The notes under the pieces were generated by a model. The model was not told the origin of the DNA. It ran no database searches and saw only the letters and a program-made list of their open reading frames with translations. Below, piece by piece: positions 39,804 through 48,660 of a stretch of 64,000 nucleotides of DNA (within the stretch, counting starts at the first letter, position 1; every line of letters begins with the position of its first letter). The position numbers were made by a program, and so were the translations under genes. Source of the DNA: Pseudophaeobacter sp. (GTDB lineage Bacteria; Pseudomonadota; Alphaproteobacteria; Rhodobacterales; Rhodobacteraceae); contig JALUXC010000012.1 of the NCBI GenBank assembly GCA_027019165.1, positions 248,001 through 312,000 of the forward strand, given 5' to 3'.

Positions 39804-40436
39804 ATGCCCGACGATACGACAGCCGCGCTGCAAGCACTTATGCAGCAAGTCACGAAGTTGACCGAAACGGTCACCGAACAGTCGAAGCGGCTCGACTCCC
39901 TGCACGGTTTCAACTCCCGCGTTCTGGACGAGAAGAAGGACATGCAGCGCCAGCTCGACGCGGCCAAGAAGAAATCAATCGTGGACATCGTTGCCGAGGA
40001 AACGCAGGAGCGGAAGATGCGCGCGGCGGGCCTCGAAAAGGACGCCGATGGCAACTGGTATCCCAAGGGCATCCGACCGAAGCACGCGATCACCCGCGAA
40101 GACGCCCGCGACCCTCGCAAGTACGCGGCGGCGAAGGAGGCGGCGGCTAAAGACGGTATGACCGTCACCGTGATCGACGGCGACGTTGACCCGACGATCC
40201 GCAACACTGGCAAACGCGAAGTGATCCAGTCGAAGACCTTCACCTTCGACGACGACCACGAGCGCGTCCGCTGGGTGCGCGCCGACATGGAGACCGGCAA
40301 AGGCATCGTGCAACGCCGGATGCGCGCCGAGCAGGACGGCTACACCATCAAGACCTTCCACACGCTCGACGACCTGCCGCAGCACGCCCGCACGAAGTTC
40401 GAGTTGATGGAACGCGCGGCGAACGCGGAATCCTGA
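39804..40436 (+). CDS. hypothetical coiled-coil protein (terminase operon)
   Basis: ORF, stop overlaps the next start. Confidence 0.65.
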   Translation: MPDDTTAALQALMQQVTKLTETVTEQSKRLDSLHGFNSRVLDEKKDMQRQLDAAKKKSIVDIVAEETQERKMRAAGLEKDADGNWYPKGIRPKHAITREDARDPRKYAAAKEAAAKDGMTVTVIDGDVDPTIRNTGKREVIQSKTFTFDDDHERVRWVRADMETGKGIVQRRMRAEQDGYTIKTFHTLDDLPQHARTKFELMERAANAES

Positions 40437-41011
40437 TGGCACAAGGCGGGAACAAGAACAGCGGGCGGCGCGCGGCAATCGACATGCGCCCGGACAAGGG
40501 CGAGATCATCCGCGACATTGTTCTGCGCCGTCGCCCCCTGTCCGAGATCGCGCGCCGCATCGGCGTCCACACGGACACCGTGCGCCGCTACAAGGACGAG
40601 AAGATCACCGAGGAAATGCGCCGCTCGATCCTGGCCGAAAACCGGATCGACGCGATAAAGGCGGATACCGAGGTGATCAACCAAGACCGCATGGACGTTG
40701 CCATGACTTACGAGTCACTGGCGCGTCGAGTGGAAAAGCTGATCACGCAGGCGGAGGAAGACGACAATCCTGCTTTCGCGCTCTCTGCGATGGAGGGCCT
40801 GCGCAAGGTGCTGCGCGACATTGCCACCATGCAGGGCAAACTCGCGACCAATCTGACCGTCAACGTGTCGCTGGCCGAAAGCAAGGAGTGGTTGACGCTT
40901 CGAACCATCTTGCAGGAGGTTTGTGACGAGGTGCCCGAGGCCCGCGAACCGCTGCTGCGCCGGATGCGTCACCATGTGCTGTCAGTCACGAAGGAGGACA
41001 GCGTGCTATGA
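40436..41011 (+). CDS. terminase small subunit-like HTH protein
   Basis: RDIVLRRRPLSEIARRIGVHTDTVRRYKDEKIT HTH; directly upstream of terL. Confidence 0.65.
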   Translation: MAQGGNKNSGRRAAIDMRPDKGEIIRDIVLRRRPLSEIARRIGVHTDTVRRYKDEKITEEMRRSILAENRIDAIKADTEVINQDRMDVAMTYESLARRVEKLITQAEEDDNPAFALSAMEGLRKVLRDIATMQGKLATNLTVNVSLAESKEWLTLRTILQEVCDEVPEAREPLLRRMRHHVLSVTKEDSVL

Positions 41012-41250
41012 CCCATCGCGTGTTTGAGGGGTGGCATTCTTTCGGGCGTCGCCTTGTCGCATCGGAGAGGGCCGGCAATCCCGACTGGCTGCGTCTGCCG
41101 CATTGTCGGAGCGTCATGCTGGCCGAGGGCGGCAAGCTGTTCTTCACGGGCAACGCGTGTAAACGCGGACACGTCGCGCCGCGCAACGAGCATGGCGACT
41201 GCACCCAGTGTCATGTGATGCGCCTCGCGGAGCGTCGCGATGCCGTTTGA
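41008..41250 (+). CDS. small putative zinc-binding protein
   Basis: ACKRGHVAPRNEHGDCTQCHVMR Cys/His pattern; overlaps both neighbours. Confidence 0.6.
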   Translation: MTHRVFEGWHSFGRRLVASERAGNPDWLRLPHCRSVMLAEGGKLFFTGNACKRGHVAPRNEHGDCTQCHVMRLAERRDAV

Positions 41251-42028
41251 CGCTTTCCATGACTGGTGCAGCCTCGTCGAGCGCGACCTCGATCCCGGCG
41301 CGGAAATGCTTCACTTCCTGCGGCAGGAGGTGCCCGGCGCGACCAGTGTCGATCCTTGGCAGGTCGAGGCGATCACGTCGGACGCCCAGACGGTCGCGCT
41401 GCTCGTGTGCCGTCAGGCAGGCAAGTCCTGCGTCCTCGCGACGCGCGGCGTCCGCGAGTTGAAGAACGGCGGCACGACGATCTGCCTTGCACCCGCCGAA
41501 CGTCAGACGCGCGAGATCACCCGCAAGGTGCAACACTACCTGCGCGCAACCGACCTCGTGGTCGAGCGGGCGACGCAGACGGAGATTGAGTGTTCCAACG
41601 GCGGGCGGTTCATCGCCGTGCCCGCGTCGGGCGCGACGATCCGAGGTTATTCCGCCGACCTTCTGCTGGTGGACGAGATGGCATATCTCCCCGGCGCGAA
41701 CGGCGGCGAGGATGTTGTGGTCGCGCTTCTGCCAATGCTCAAGGACAACGGGCAGACCTTCTACGCCTCGACACCCGCAGGGAAGAACAACCTGTTCGCC
41801 AACCTGTTCCTCGAACCGAAAGACAACGTGCATCGGATCAAGGTGCCCGGAACGTCGATCCCGCGCCTTGCGTCGCGCGTCGAGCGCCTGCGGTCGCAAT
41901 TGTCGGCAACGCGTTTCCGGCAGGAGGTCATGTGCGAGTTTCTGAGCGACGGCCTGTCCTATTTCGACCTCGCGACCATCGAGAACGCGACCAGCACAAC
42001 GGAGGGCGCGGTATGCCCAAGGATTTGA
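41240..42028 (+). CDS. terminase large subunit, ATPase part
   Basis: LLVCRQAGKSCVLA Walker A, DLLLVDEMAYL Walker B, FYASTPAGKNN. Confidence 0.85.
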   Translation: MPFDAFHDWCSLVERDLDPGAEMLHFLRQEVPGATSVDPWQVEAITSDAQTVALLVCRQAGKSCVLATRGVRELKNGGTTICLAPAERQTREITRKVQHYLRATDLVVERATQTEIECSNGGRFIAVPASGATIRGYSADLLLVDEMAYLPGANGGEDVVVALLPMLKDNGQTFYASTPAGKNNLFANLFLEPKDNVHRIKVPGTSIPRLASRVERLRSQLSATRFRQEVMCEFLSDGLSYFDLATIENATSTTEGAVCPRI

Positions 42029-42729
42029 ACTTGATCCACATGCCAGATGGCCGGGTCGTCAACGAAACCGGGCAAGACCCTGCCGTGTCAAAAGTGACGG
42101 GATTTGTCAGATACTGGATCGGGGCAGACCTTGGGCAGAGCAACGACTACTCGGCTGTCTGCGTGATCAAGGACCAACAACTGCCCATCCACGACGGGAC
42201 GCGGGTCGTCCTCGGCGCGCGAAACCGGACGGTCGTCTATGCGGACAAGTTCCGCGGCGTGTCCTATGTGGATGTGGTCGATCACCTGATCCGCCTACGC
42301 AACGCCGCGCCGTTCGGCGGCAAGTCGGAACTCGTGATCGACGGCACGAGCATTGGCCGGGTCGTGTCGGACATGCTCTTTGACCAATCGGTCCCGCACA
42401 TGGCGATCCAGATGACGGGCGGGCAGGAATGGCGGCGCTCGGGGCGGTATGTCAACGCGAGCAAGACCCTGATGATCGAGAATCTTGCCGTCTTGTTCGC
42501 GGCGGGCGAGTTGACCTTCGCGCACGACCTGCCGCTTCGTTCTGAGATCGAGGAAGACCTTGGATCGTTCACGACGCAGACGACCGCCGCTGGCAACCAG
42601 ATCATCACCCAGTCGCGGAATGCGTCCGGTCACGGCGACCTTGGTATCGGCTTGATCGTAGCGGCTTTCGGCTCGCAATATCTCGCCCCTAAGAACATCA
42701 AGGTCAGTCGCCTGACGGGAATGTACTAG
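42013..42729 (+). CDS. terminase large subunit, nuclease part
   Basis: ATG at 42013 in the frame of ORF 41590-42729; YWIGADLGQSNDYSAVCVI, LVIDGTSIG, GHGDLGIGL. Confidence 0.8.
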   Translation: MPKDLNLIHMPDGRVVNETGQDPAVSKVTGFVRYWIGADLGQSNDYSAVCVIKDQQLPIHDGTRVVLGARNRTVVYADKFRGVSYVDVVDHLIRLRNAAPFGGKSELVIDGTSIGRVVSDMLFDQSVPHMAIQMTGGQEWRRSGRYVNASKTLMIENLAVLFAAGELTFAHDLPLRSEIEEDLGSFTTQTTAAGNQIITQSRNASGHGDLGIGLIVAAFGSQYLAPKNIKVSRLTGMY

Positions 42730-42760
42730 CGCCACCCTGACCTCGTGCTATGGTTGCGGC

Positions 42761-43141
42761 ATGGCACGAGATTCCAACAGAGGGCGCGACTTACCGCGCG
42801 GACCGCAGCACGTCCCCATGAAACAGCCTAAAGATCCGGCGGTTCAAGCGGACATTGAACGCATGAACAAGATCGGGAAGGTCAAGAAGGCCTTGGCGAA
42901 GATGGAGAAGTGGCGCGGTTTCGACGACTTGCTCGCATCGCCGCGTTTGTCCAACCCAAAGGTCGAGGCGAAAGAGCGAGAAGACATCTTGCTCGCCCTG
43001 AAATACGGCGTGCCCGTCCATCCGAAATTGCTGGCCGAGTTCAACCTTGAGGCAGAACCGAACCCCAAGACCCCTGATATTGACGAAGGGCGGGCACCCT
43101 TCGGCAAGGATGACGACGACGGGGATGGAATCCCGGTTTAA
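42761..43141 (+). CDS. hypothetical protein
   Basis: ORF downstream of terL. Confidence 0.55.
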   Translation: MARDSNRGRDLPRGPQHVPMKQPKDPAVQADIERMNKIGKVKKALAKMEKWRGFDDLLASPRLSNPKVEAKEREDILLALKYGVPVHPKLLAEFNLEAEPNPKTPDIDEGRAPFGKDDDDGDGIPV

Positions 43142-43408
43142 CCCGCGCTCTCGTCGCGCTCGTGCCCGTCGCGCCTGCCTGCGCCCGACGAGTTCGACAA
43201 GAAACGCCCAACGACCCCCGAAAAATCGCGCGCTGATGGGCGTCTCCATGTTTTGGGCATCGTCATGCCCGAGCACGCGAACCCCGCCTTAGACGCGCGC
43301 TGCAGGGCGTTTTGCAATCGCAACGTTTTGTTATTGACCCTAACGGATGAAGAAAAGATGCTCTGAACAACCACCGCTAAGCGGTGTTCAGTTAGTTGAG
43401 GATTTGAA

Positions 43409-44746
43409 GTGAGCGAAAACCAAGGTCAAATCAGCGCATTTCCAACGAAAAGTTTCTTTGTGGACATGTTGGTTCGGGACATTCCATTGGAGCAAGCTGT
43501 GCTTGACTTGGTGGATAACTGTATTGACGGGGCAAAGCGCCTAAGGGGCGAGGATAGCAACGATCTGAGCGGCCTAAGGGTGGAAATTCAGTTCTCCAAA
43601 GAGAAGTTCTCAATTAAAGACAACTGTGGCGGTTTTGACAGGCAGACGGCGCAAATGTATGCGTTTCGCTTTGGTCGGCCAAAGGGTTTCAACTCAACGA
43701 AGCACTCTATTGGTCAATTCGGTGTTGGAATGAAGCGAGCGCTCTTCAAATTTGGCCATGAGTTCTTGGTTCAATCTCGAACACCGGAAGAAAGTTGGGC
43801 GGTCAGAGTCGATGTGCCAGAGTGGGAAGCGGAAGAGAACGATTGGGTTTTTCCGTGGTCCGAATATGAGGGCGGACATGAAATTTCTGATTCTCCGGGC
43901 ACTTATATAGAAGTTACCAAACTTCGGAAGGGCACGGCGACCAGCTTCGGAACAAAGGTTTTTGAAAACAAAATTATCGCTTCGATTAAATCTAAGCACC
44001 GGCAGTTCATTTCATTTGGAATGGAGATTTTCGTGAATGGCAACCGGGTGGACGCCGCCGACCTCAAGTTCTTTTCCACGGCAACCCTCAAGCCAGTTGT
44101 AGAGAACTTTGTATTTGATGAAGACGGACTAGAACCAGTGCGCATCCGCATTGTTGTTGGCATCTCCGACTCTATCCCGAAGAGTGCGGGTTGGTATGTG
44201 GTGTGCAACGGTCGGGTAATCTTGGACGCTGATAGAAGAGAAGAAACAGGGTGGGGCGTGGTTGAAGACAACGCTGATCGCCCTTCGCTCCCCAGTTTCC
44301 ACAATCAGTATTCCCGTTTTCGTGGCATAGTGTACTTCGACAGCGATGACTCCTCTAGGGTCCCGTGGAACACAATGAAGACGGACATCGATGAGGACAG
44401 CCTCGTTTGGCAGCGCACCTACGAGAGGATGATAGTTTTGGCTAGGCATGTGCTCGACTTTATCAACAAGCTTGATTCCGAAATCGAGGACTATGGACGG
44501 GAGAAAAGTCCTCTTATGCGCCTCATCCGAAACGCACCAAAATCTTCGGTTGACGTGCTGAAAACGGATCAAGCATTCAAGGCGCCTGATAAATCATCTG
44601 TGGAAGAAGCTCCACCTACGATCAAAATCCAGTACTCCCGGCCAATTGAGGAAATCGAATTTTTAAAAAGTGCCTTGGGAGTCGACTCGGCTCGTGCCGT
44701 TGGTGAGCGGACATTCGAGATTGTCCTTGAGCGGAACAGGGGCTGA
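43409..44746 (+). CDS. GHKL (Hsp90/MORC-like) ATP-binding protein
   Basis: DLVDNCIDGA, DNCGGFD, GQFGVGMKRALFKFG nucleotide-binding motifs. Confidence 0.85.
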   Translation: MSENQGQISAFPTKSFFVDMLVRDIPLEQAVLDLVDNCIDGAKRLRGEDSNDLSGLRVEIQFSKEKFSIKDNCGGFDRQTAQMYAFRFGRPKGFNSTKHSIGQFGVGMKRALFKFGHEFLVQSRTPEESWAVRVDVPEWEAEENDWVFPWSEYEGGHEISDSPGTYIEVTKLRKGTATSFGTKVFENKIIASIKSKHRQFISFGMEIFVNGNRVDAADLKFFSTATLKPVVENFVFDEDGLEPVRIRIVVGISDSIPKSAGWYVVCNGRVILDADRREETGWGVVEDNADRPSLPSFHNQYSRFRGIVYFDSDDSSRVPWNTMKTDIDEDSLVWQRTYERMIVLARHVLDFINKLDSEIEDYGREKSPLMRLIRNAPKSSVDVLKTDQAFKAPDKSSVEEAPPTIKIQYSRPIEEIEFLKSALGVDSARAVGERTFEIVLERNRG

Positions 44747-44747
44747 G

Positions 44748-45710
44748 ATGTCTAGCTTTAGGAAGGTAAACTACTCGCTACGACCAGCGAAACATGCGCA
44801 GCGTAGAATGGTGTCGGAACTGCTTGGTTGCTTGTATCCCTTTAAGGCGGTGCGGGACTACCAATATATCGGATTCGGTTCATTGTGGTTTGAAGATTTT
44901 CGCCTATTTCATAAGCTTCTAGGCTTCAAAAAGATGGTGTCGATTGAAAGATCGGAAGCAAAAGACCGTTTTTTGCACAATAAACCTTTCAAGGCGATCG
45001 ATCTGCTATTTGGCGACAGCGGAGCAAAGCTTCCGGAGATTGACTGGACTAAAGAATCGATAGTTTGGTTGGATTTTGACTCCCCTCTTTCGCTGGAAAC
45101 GGTGCGCGATATTCAGTTGGTCTCAGCAAGTTGCAAGTCGGGATCATGCTTGGCAATCACTCTCAAGGTGGACGAAGCGGCGGAAATTCTTGAAGCAACC
45201 AAGGCACAAGAGGAAATCAGCCATGCAGTTGCTCAATTTACGTCCCGTTTCAAGGACTACTACGGTGGAAAGGTGTTCTCGGATGACCTGAGAGGCAACC
45301 CGTTCCGGCAGGTCTGTGAAGCAATCGTCGACGCCGCTGTTGAACAGAAAATCGCCCTCAGAAACACAGAGAAAGAAGGGGGCGACGTTTTCGAGTTTCG
45401 AAGGGTCTGCAGGTTTAGTTACTCGGATGCAACGCCGATGCTAACCCTTCTATACGTTTTCTACATTCGAAGTGACCAAAGCAAGTTTGACGAGTGCAGC
45501 TTCGAGACAGTCGACTTCTTGCCGAACATGGATCATGAAGTGAAAATTCAGATGCCAGTCATGACTTTGAAGGAAATTCGTGAAATCGAAGAGCAACTCC
45601 CGACTGATGACATAGATACTCTTGATGCGGGCTATGTTCCCCCGTCGGATGTGAAGAAGTTCATCTCCATCTATCGGTACTTACCGAATTTTTCAGTATT
45701 GGAAACTTGA
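44748..45710 (+). CDS. Rossmann/methyltransferase-like protein
   Basis: YIGFGSLWFEDFRLFHKLLGFKKMVSIERS resembles SAM motifs I/II; follows GHKL stop. Confidence 0.55.
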   Translation: MSSFRKVNYSLRPAKHAQRRMVSELLGCLYPFKAVRDYQYIGFGSLWFEDFRLFHKLLGFKKMVSIERSEAKDRFLHNKPFKAIDLLFGDSGAKLPEIDWTKESIVWLDFDSPLSLETVRDIQLVSASCKSGSCLAITLKVDEAAEILEATKAQEEISHAVAQFTSRFKDYYGGKVFSDDLRGNPFRQVCEAIVDAAVEQKIALRNTEKEGGDVFEFRRVCRFSYSDATPMLTLLYVFYIRSDQSKFDECSFETVDFLPNMDHEVKIQMPVMTLKEIREIEEQLPTDDIDTLDAGYVPPSDVKKFISIYRYLPNFSVLET

Positions 45711-45760
45711 GTGCGCACCGCTGCCACGTGGTTGGGCAACTGAATTGGGAGTGAAAATAG

Positions 45761-46600
45761 GTGGCGTCGCTAAAGACAGAAGTTGTAGAGTTTCTATTCA
45801 ATAAATATTGGGATGAACGTAGCGGCACGCTTCGTAAATCGCTCATGAGTTTGGATGAAGTGGCTGACGCGATTCGACAGACGAACGTAGGTCGCCCGAA
45901 GAAGTTGAAGGCAAACAACCCCGCGAATTTCATGAAGGACCTTCTTCGAGGTGCCAATGCATCAAAAAACTGGCCCGCGTCAGTGGCAGCACGTCACTTT
46001 ATGGGTGTTCAACGAACCGGCGACGGCGAATGCTTTGAATTTGTTCCATACGAACCCGGACAGACAGAACCATTTCCGGACAAGTTTCCTATACGAAGTG
46101 GAGCGACGCGTTTTGCAGTGCAGTCTCTTAGTCTACCGTTGGCTACCAAAACGTTAGGGCGTTCCGATGAGACTTGGCTGATTCAAACTGCCGTCAACCT
46201 TAGGGTAGTTGAGACACATTTCTCTGTTGCGCCAGCATTCCCCCTCTTGGAGGTCAGCCATCTGCAAATGGGAATAAAGCTTCGATCAACTGAAATCGAT
46301 GCTCTTTTTCTCGGGAAGGTTGGAGACTGGAAAAACCCGACCTCAGTATTGATCACTTGCGAAGCAAAACAAGCTAAGGACCGCTTTATCGAGAGCCAGG
46401 TTATCAACCAAGTGCAAGCTGCGTTCGCGACTGCAGACGTCGAAACAGTTGTTCCTATCGGTCTCCGTGCTGTCAAAGGTGTCGGTTTCTACTTGGTAGA
46501 ATTCGCGGCCGTAGAGCGTCCACAAGCAGACCACCTCAAGGAATTACGAGTTGCAAGTGACGCCATCTACGAACTCCGTCCCGCGGTGAAGGGCATTTAG
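45761..46600 (+). CDS. PD-(D/E)XK-like nuclease, putative restriction component
   Basis: STEIDALFLGKVGDWKNPTSVLITCEAKQAKDRFIESQVINQVQAA. Confidence 0.65.
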   Translation: MASLKTEVVEFLFNKYWDERSGTLRKSLMSLDEVADAIRQTNVGRPKKLKANNPANFMKDLLRGANASKNWPASVAARHFMGVQRTGDGECFEFVPYEPGQTEPFPDKFPIRSGATRFAVQSLSLPLATKTLGRSDETWLIQTAVNLRVVETHFSVAPAFPLLEVSHLQMGIKLRSTEIDALFLGKVGDWKNPTSVLITCEAKQAKDRFIESQVINQVQAAFATADVETVVPIGLRAVKGVGFYLVEFAAVERPQADHLKELRVASDAIYELRPAVKGI

Positions 46601-47893
46601 TTCTTCGATCTCGGCTTGCTTGCGCTTCTTGGCACCGCTTTTCTTGTCGCGCCGTCCGATGGGATTTGCGACCTTGAAGTGCGCCGCGGCCTCGGTGTTG
46701 CCCATCGTCAGCAGGCACTCGTTGCCGAGTTCAAGCGCCTCCGTAGGGCGGGTCCGTCTAACGCCAAGCGCCTTGATCACTGACGTTGCCACGGCACGTG
46801 CGAGGGGCGGCGGGACGGCATTGCCGATCTGCCGTGCCCCGTGCCACTTGGTGGCGTTGAAGCGGAACCAATCCGGGAAGCCATGAATGCGTGCCATCTC
46901 GCGCACGGTGATACAGCGCGCATAGGCGTAGTGGATCGGGCGCGGGCTAGTGAATGCCCCTCGGGCGGAGTCCGTGCCTGCGCGAAGCGTGTTCGACACC
47001 CCATCCGCAGGCAACTTGAAAAAGCGCGAGATCGGCTCCACTCGCCCTTGATCTGTCGCGCGGAAGCGACGCCGGGAAATGTCCGTATGCTCTGTGCGGG
47101 CGCTCGAAGTCAGGATGCCGTTGTCCCAGATGCGAGGATGCCCATAGCCCCACGCGTCGTTTCCGACACCGCGCAAGGGTTCCGCATATTTGCTTGGTTC
47201 GCCGAAAGTGGCGGTTTCTACGCAGTCGGACGTGCGAAGTTCCTCGAACGCCTCGGCATCTGGCAGGTCGCCTAGCGCATCCTCGCAGGTCGGGCGCTTC
47301 GATATGACGGTCGGGTAGACGGGAACGGTCGCGCCCTTCTTGGCACCCATCAGAATCAAACGCTGACGGTCCTGCGGCACACCATAGTCGGCGGCGTTCA
47401 ACACCCGCCAGTCCTTCTGCACGTCGTAGCCCAACGCTTCGAATTCTTCGATCAACTCGAACAGGAATTTCCGATGCTTGCCGACCGTAAGGCCTTTGAC
47501 GTTTTCAAACACGAAATAGGTCGCGTCGAGGTCCTTCACGAGTCGAACGAAGTCCGTCACAAGCGAGTTGCGAGGATCGTCGAGGGCGCGTTGCCCGATC
47601 AACGAGAAGCCTTGGCAGGGCGCGCCCCCGAACACTACGTCAACCTTTCGGTTGCCGATGCCCGCGGCCTCGCGCACGTCGGCGGCGGTCACGTCGGTGA
47701 CGGAACGAGGGATAACGGCACACTGCGGAAAGTTGAACTTGTGGACGGCTGCATGAACCGGATCAAGCTCAACCGCCGCGACCACGTCGAATCCGGCTTG
47801 TTCAAAGCCGAGACTCATCCCGCCTGCGCCTGAAAACAGATCGACTCCAATCGGTCGTGCCATGCCTTGCTCCCTGCCGTTTTCGCGCAACAT
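46544..47893 (-). CDS. DNA (cytosine-5)-methyltransferase
   Basis: VDLFSGAGGMSLGFEQAGF, GGAPCQGFSLIGQR, YFVFENVKGL, GNAVPPPLARAVA. Confidence 0.95.
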   Translation of the reverse strand: MLRENGREQGMARPIGVDLFSGAGGMSLGFEQAGFDVVAAVELDPVHAAVHKFNFPQCAVIPRSVTDVTAADVREAAGIGNRKVDVVFGGAPCQGFSLIGQRALDDPRNSLVTDFVRLVKDLDATYFVFENVKGLTVGKHRKFLFELIEEFEALGYDVQKDWRVLNAADYGVPQDRQRLILMGAKKGATVPVYPTVISKRPTCEDALGDLPDAEAFEELRTSDCVETATFGEPSKYAEPLRGVGNDAWGYGHPRIWDNGILTSSARTEHTDISRRRFRATDQGRVEPISRFFKLPADGVSNTLRAGTDSARGAFTSPRPIHYAYARCITVREMARIHGFPDWFRFNATKWHGARQIGNAVPPPLARAVATSVIKALGVRRTRPTEALELGNECLLTMGNTEAAAHFKVANPIGRRDKKSGAKKRKQAEIEELNALHRGTEFVDGVTCNS

Positions 47894-47924
47894 ATCGACG
47901 CCTTGGCGATTTGACCAGCAAATC

Positions 47925-48344
47925 CTAGTGCCGAAGGAAGGCCTCGACGCGCTGGATCGCTGTGCCTGGATCGCGCAATTCGCACTGCCAGACAACCAGC
48001 GGCTCCCAGCCAGCCTCGCGCAGTGCGGTTAAGGTCTTCTTATCACGTTCCCGGTTTGTTTCAATCTTCGGTTGCCAGTATTCCGGGCGTGACTTCGGCA
48101 ATCGACCCCAGCGGCAACCGTGGCCGTGCCAGAAACACCCATGCACGAGGATGACCATGCGCCGAGACGGGAACACAATGTCTGGCGTTCCGGGCAGGTC
48201 GCGCCGGTGAAGGCGGTATCGGTATCCCAACGCGTGTAGCGCCCGACGAAGTATGACCTCGGGTTTGGTGTTCTTCTGCCCGACCTTCGACATGATGAAG
48301 GATCGACGCTCTGGGGTGACGTGATCGACCATGACCAGAAACAT
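47925..48344 (-). CDS. vsr: very short patch repair endonuclease
   Basis: RSFIMSKVGQKNTKPEVILRRALHALGYRYRLHRRDLPGTPDIVFPSRRMVILVHGCFWHGH. Confidence 0.95.
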   Translation of the reverse strand: MFLVMVDHVTPERRSFIMSKVGQKNTKPEVILRRALHALGYRYRLHRRDLPGTPDIVFPSRRMVILVHGCFWHGHGCRWGRLPKSRPEYWQPKIETNRERDKKTLTALREAGWEPLVVWQCELRDPGTAIQRVEAFLRH

Positions 48345-48385
48345 AGGCAGGGCAATGCCTTACAAAAAGTCGATGCCGAAGCCTG

Positions 48386-48410
48386 CGTTGCAAAATCGTT
48401 GCAAAAACGA
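48386..48410. repeat. tandem CGTTGCAAAA repeats at tRNA-proximal end of element 2 (putative arm-type sites)
   Basis: CGTTGCAAAATCGTTGCAAAAACGA; near-copy at 34306-34328. Confidence 0.65.
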
Positions 48411-48435
48411 AAAAAGGCGATCCCGGAGGATCGCC
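48409..48435 (-). terminator. Rho-independent terminator downstream of the second tRNA-Asn
   Basis: GGCGATCC-TCCG-GGATCGCC followed by TTTTTT on the minus strand. Confidence 0.85.
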
Positions 48436-48463
48436 ATTTTTGCTTTACAACCAAGTGGTTGAT

Positions 48464-48538
48464 TGGCTCCGGCGGTAGGGATCGAACCTACGACCAATTG
48501 ATTAACAGTCAACTGCTCTACCGCTGAGCTACGCCGGA
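48464..48538 (-). tRNA. tRNA-Asn(GTT), identical to 18298-18372; target site of element 2
   Basis: Reverse complement identical over 75 nt to the first tRNA-Asn. Confidence 0.97.
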
Positions 48539-48660
48539 ACGGTGGAGGCCGTATAGCGGGGCTGATACGCGGCGTCCAGAGGGAGGATGCAAAAAACTGG
48601 AAAAAATCAGTGCACTCCGCTGACCTTTTTGGGCCCCGTCGTCGACTTGTGAATTGGGTG

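Larger units (their letters stand above)
34131..48463. mobile_element. integrative element 2 (satellite-like) inserted at second tRNA-Asn
   Basis: 49 bp repeats at both edges, integrase next to distal att, AlpA-like, terS, terL ORFs, restriction/defence genes next to intact tRNA. Confidence 0.9.

Noticed and set aside
41590-42012. N-terminal extension of the 379-aa ORF at 41590-42729
   Set aside because: Overlaps the terL ATPase coding sequence in another frame with Arg-rich nonsense; the real start is probably 42013.
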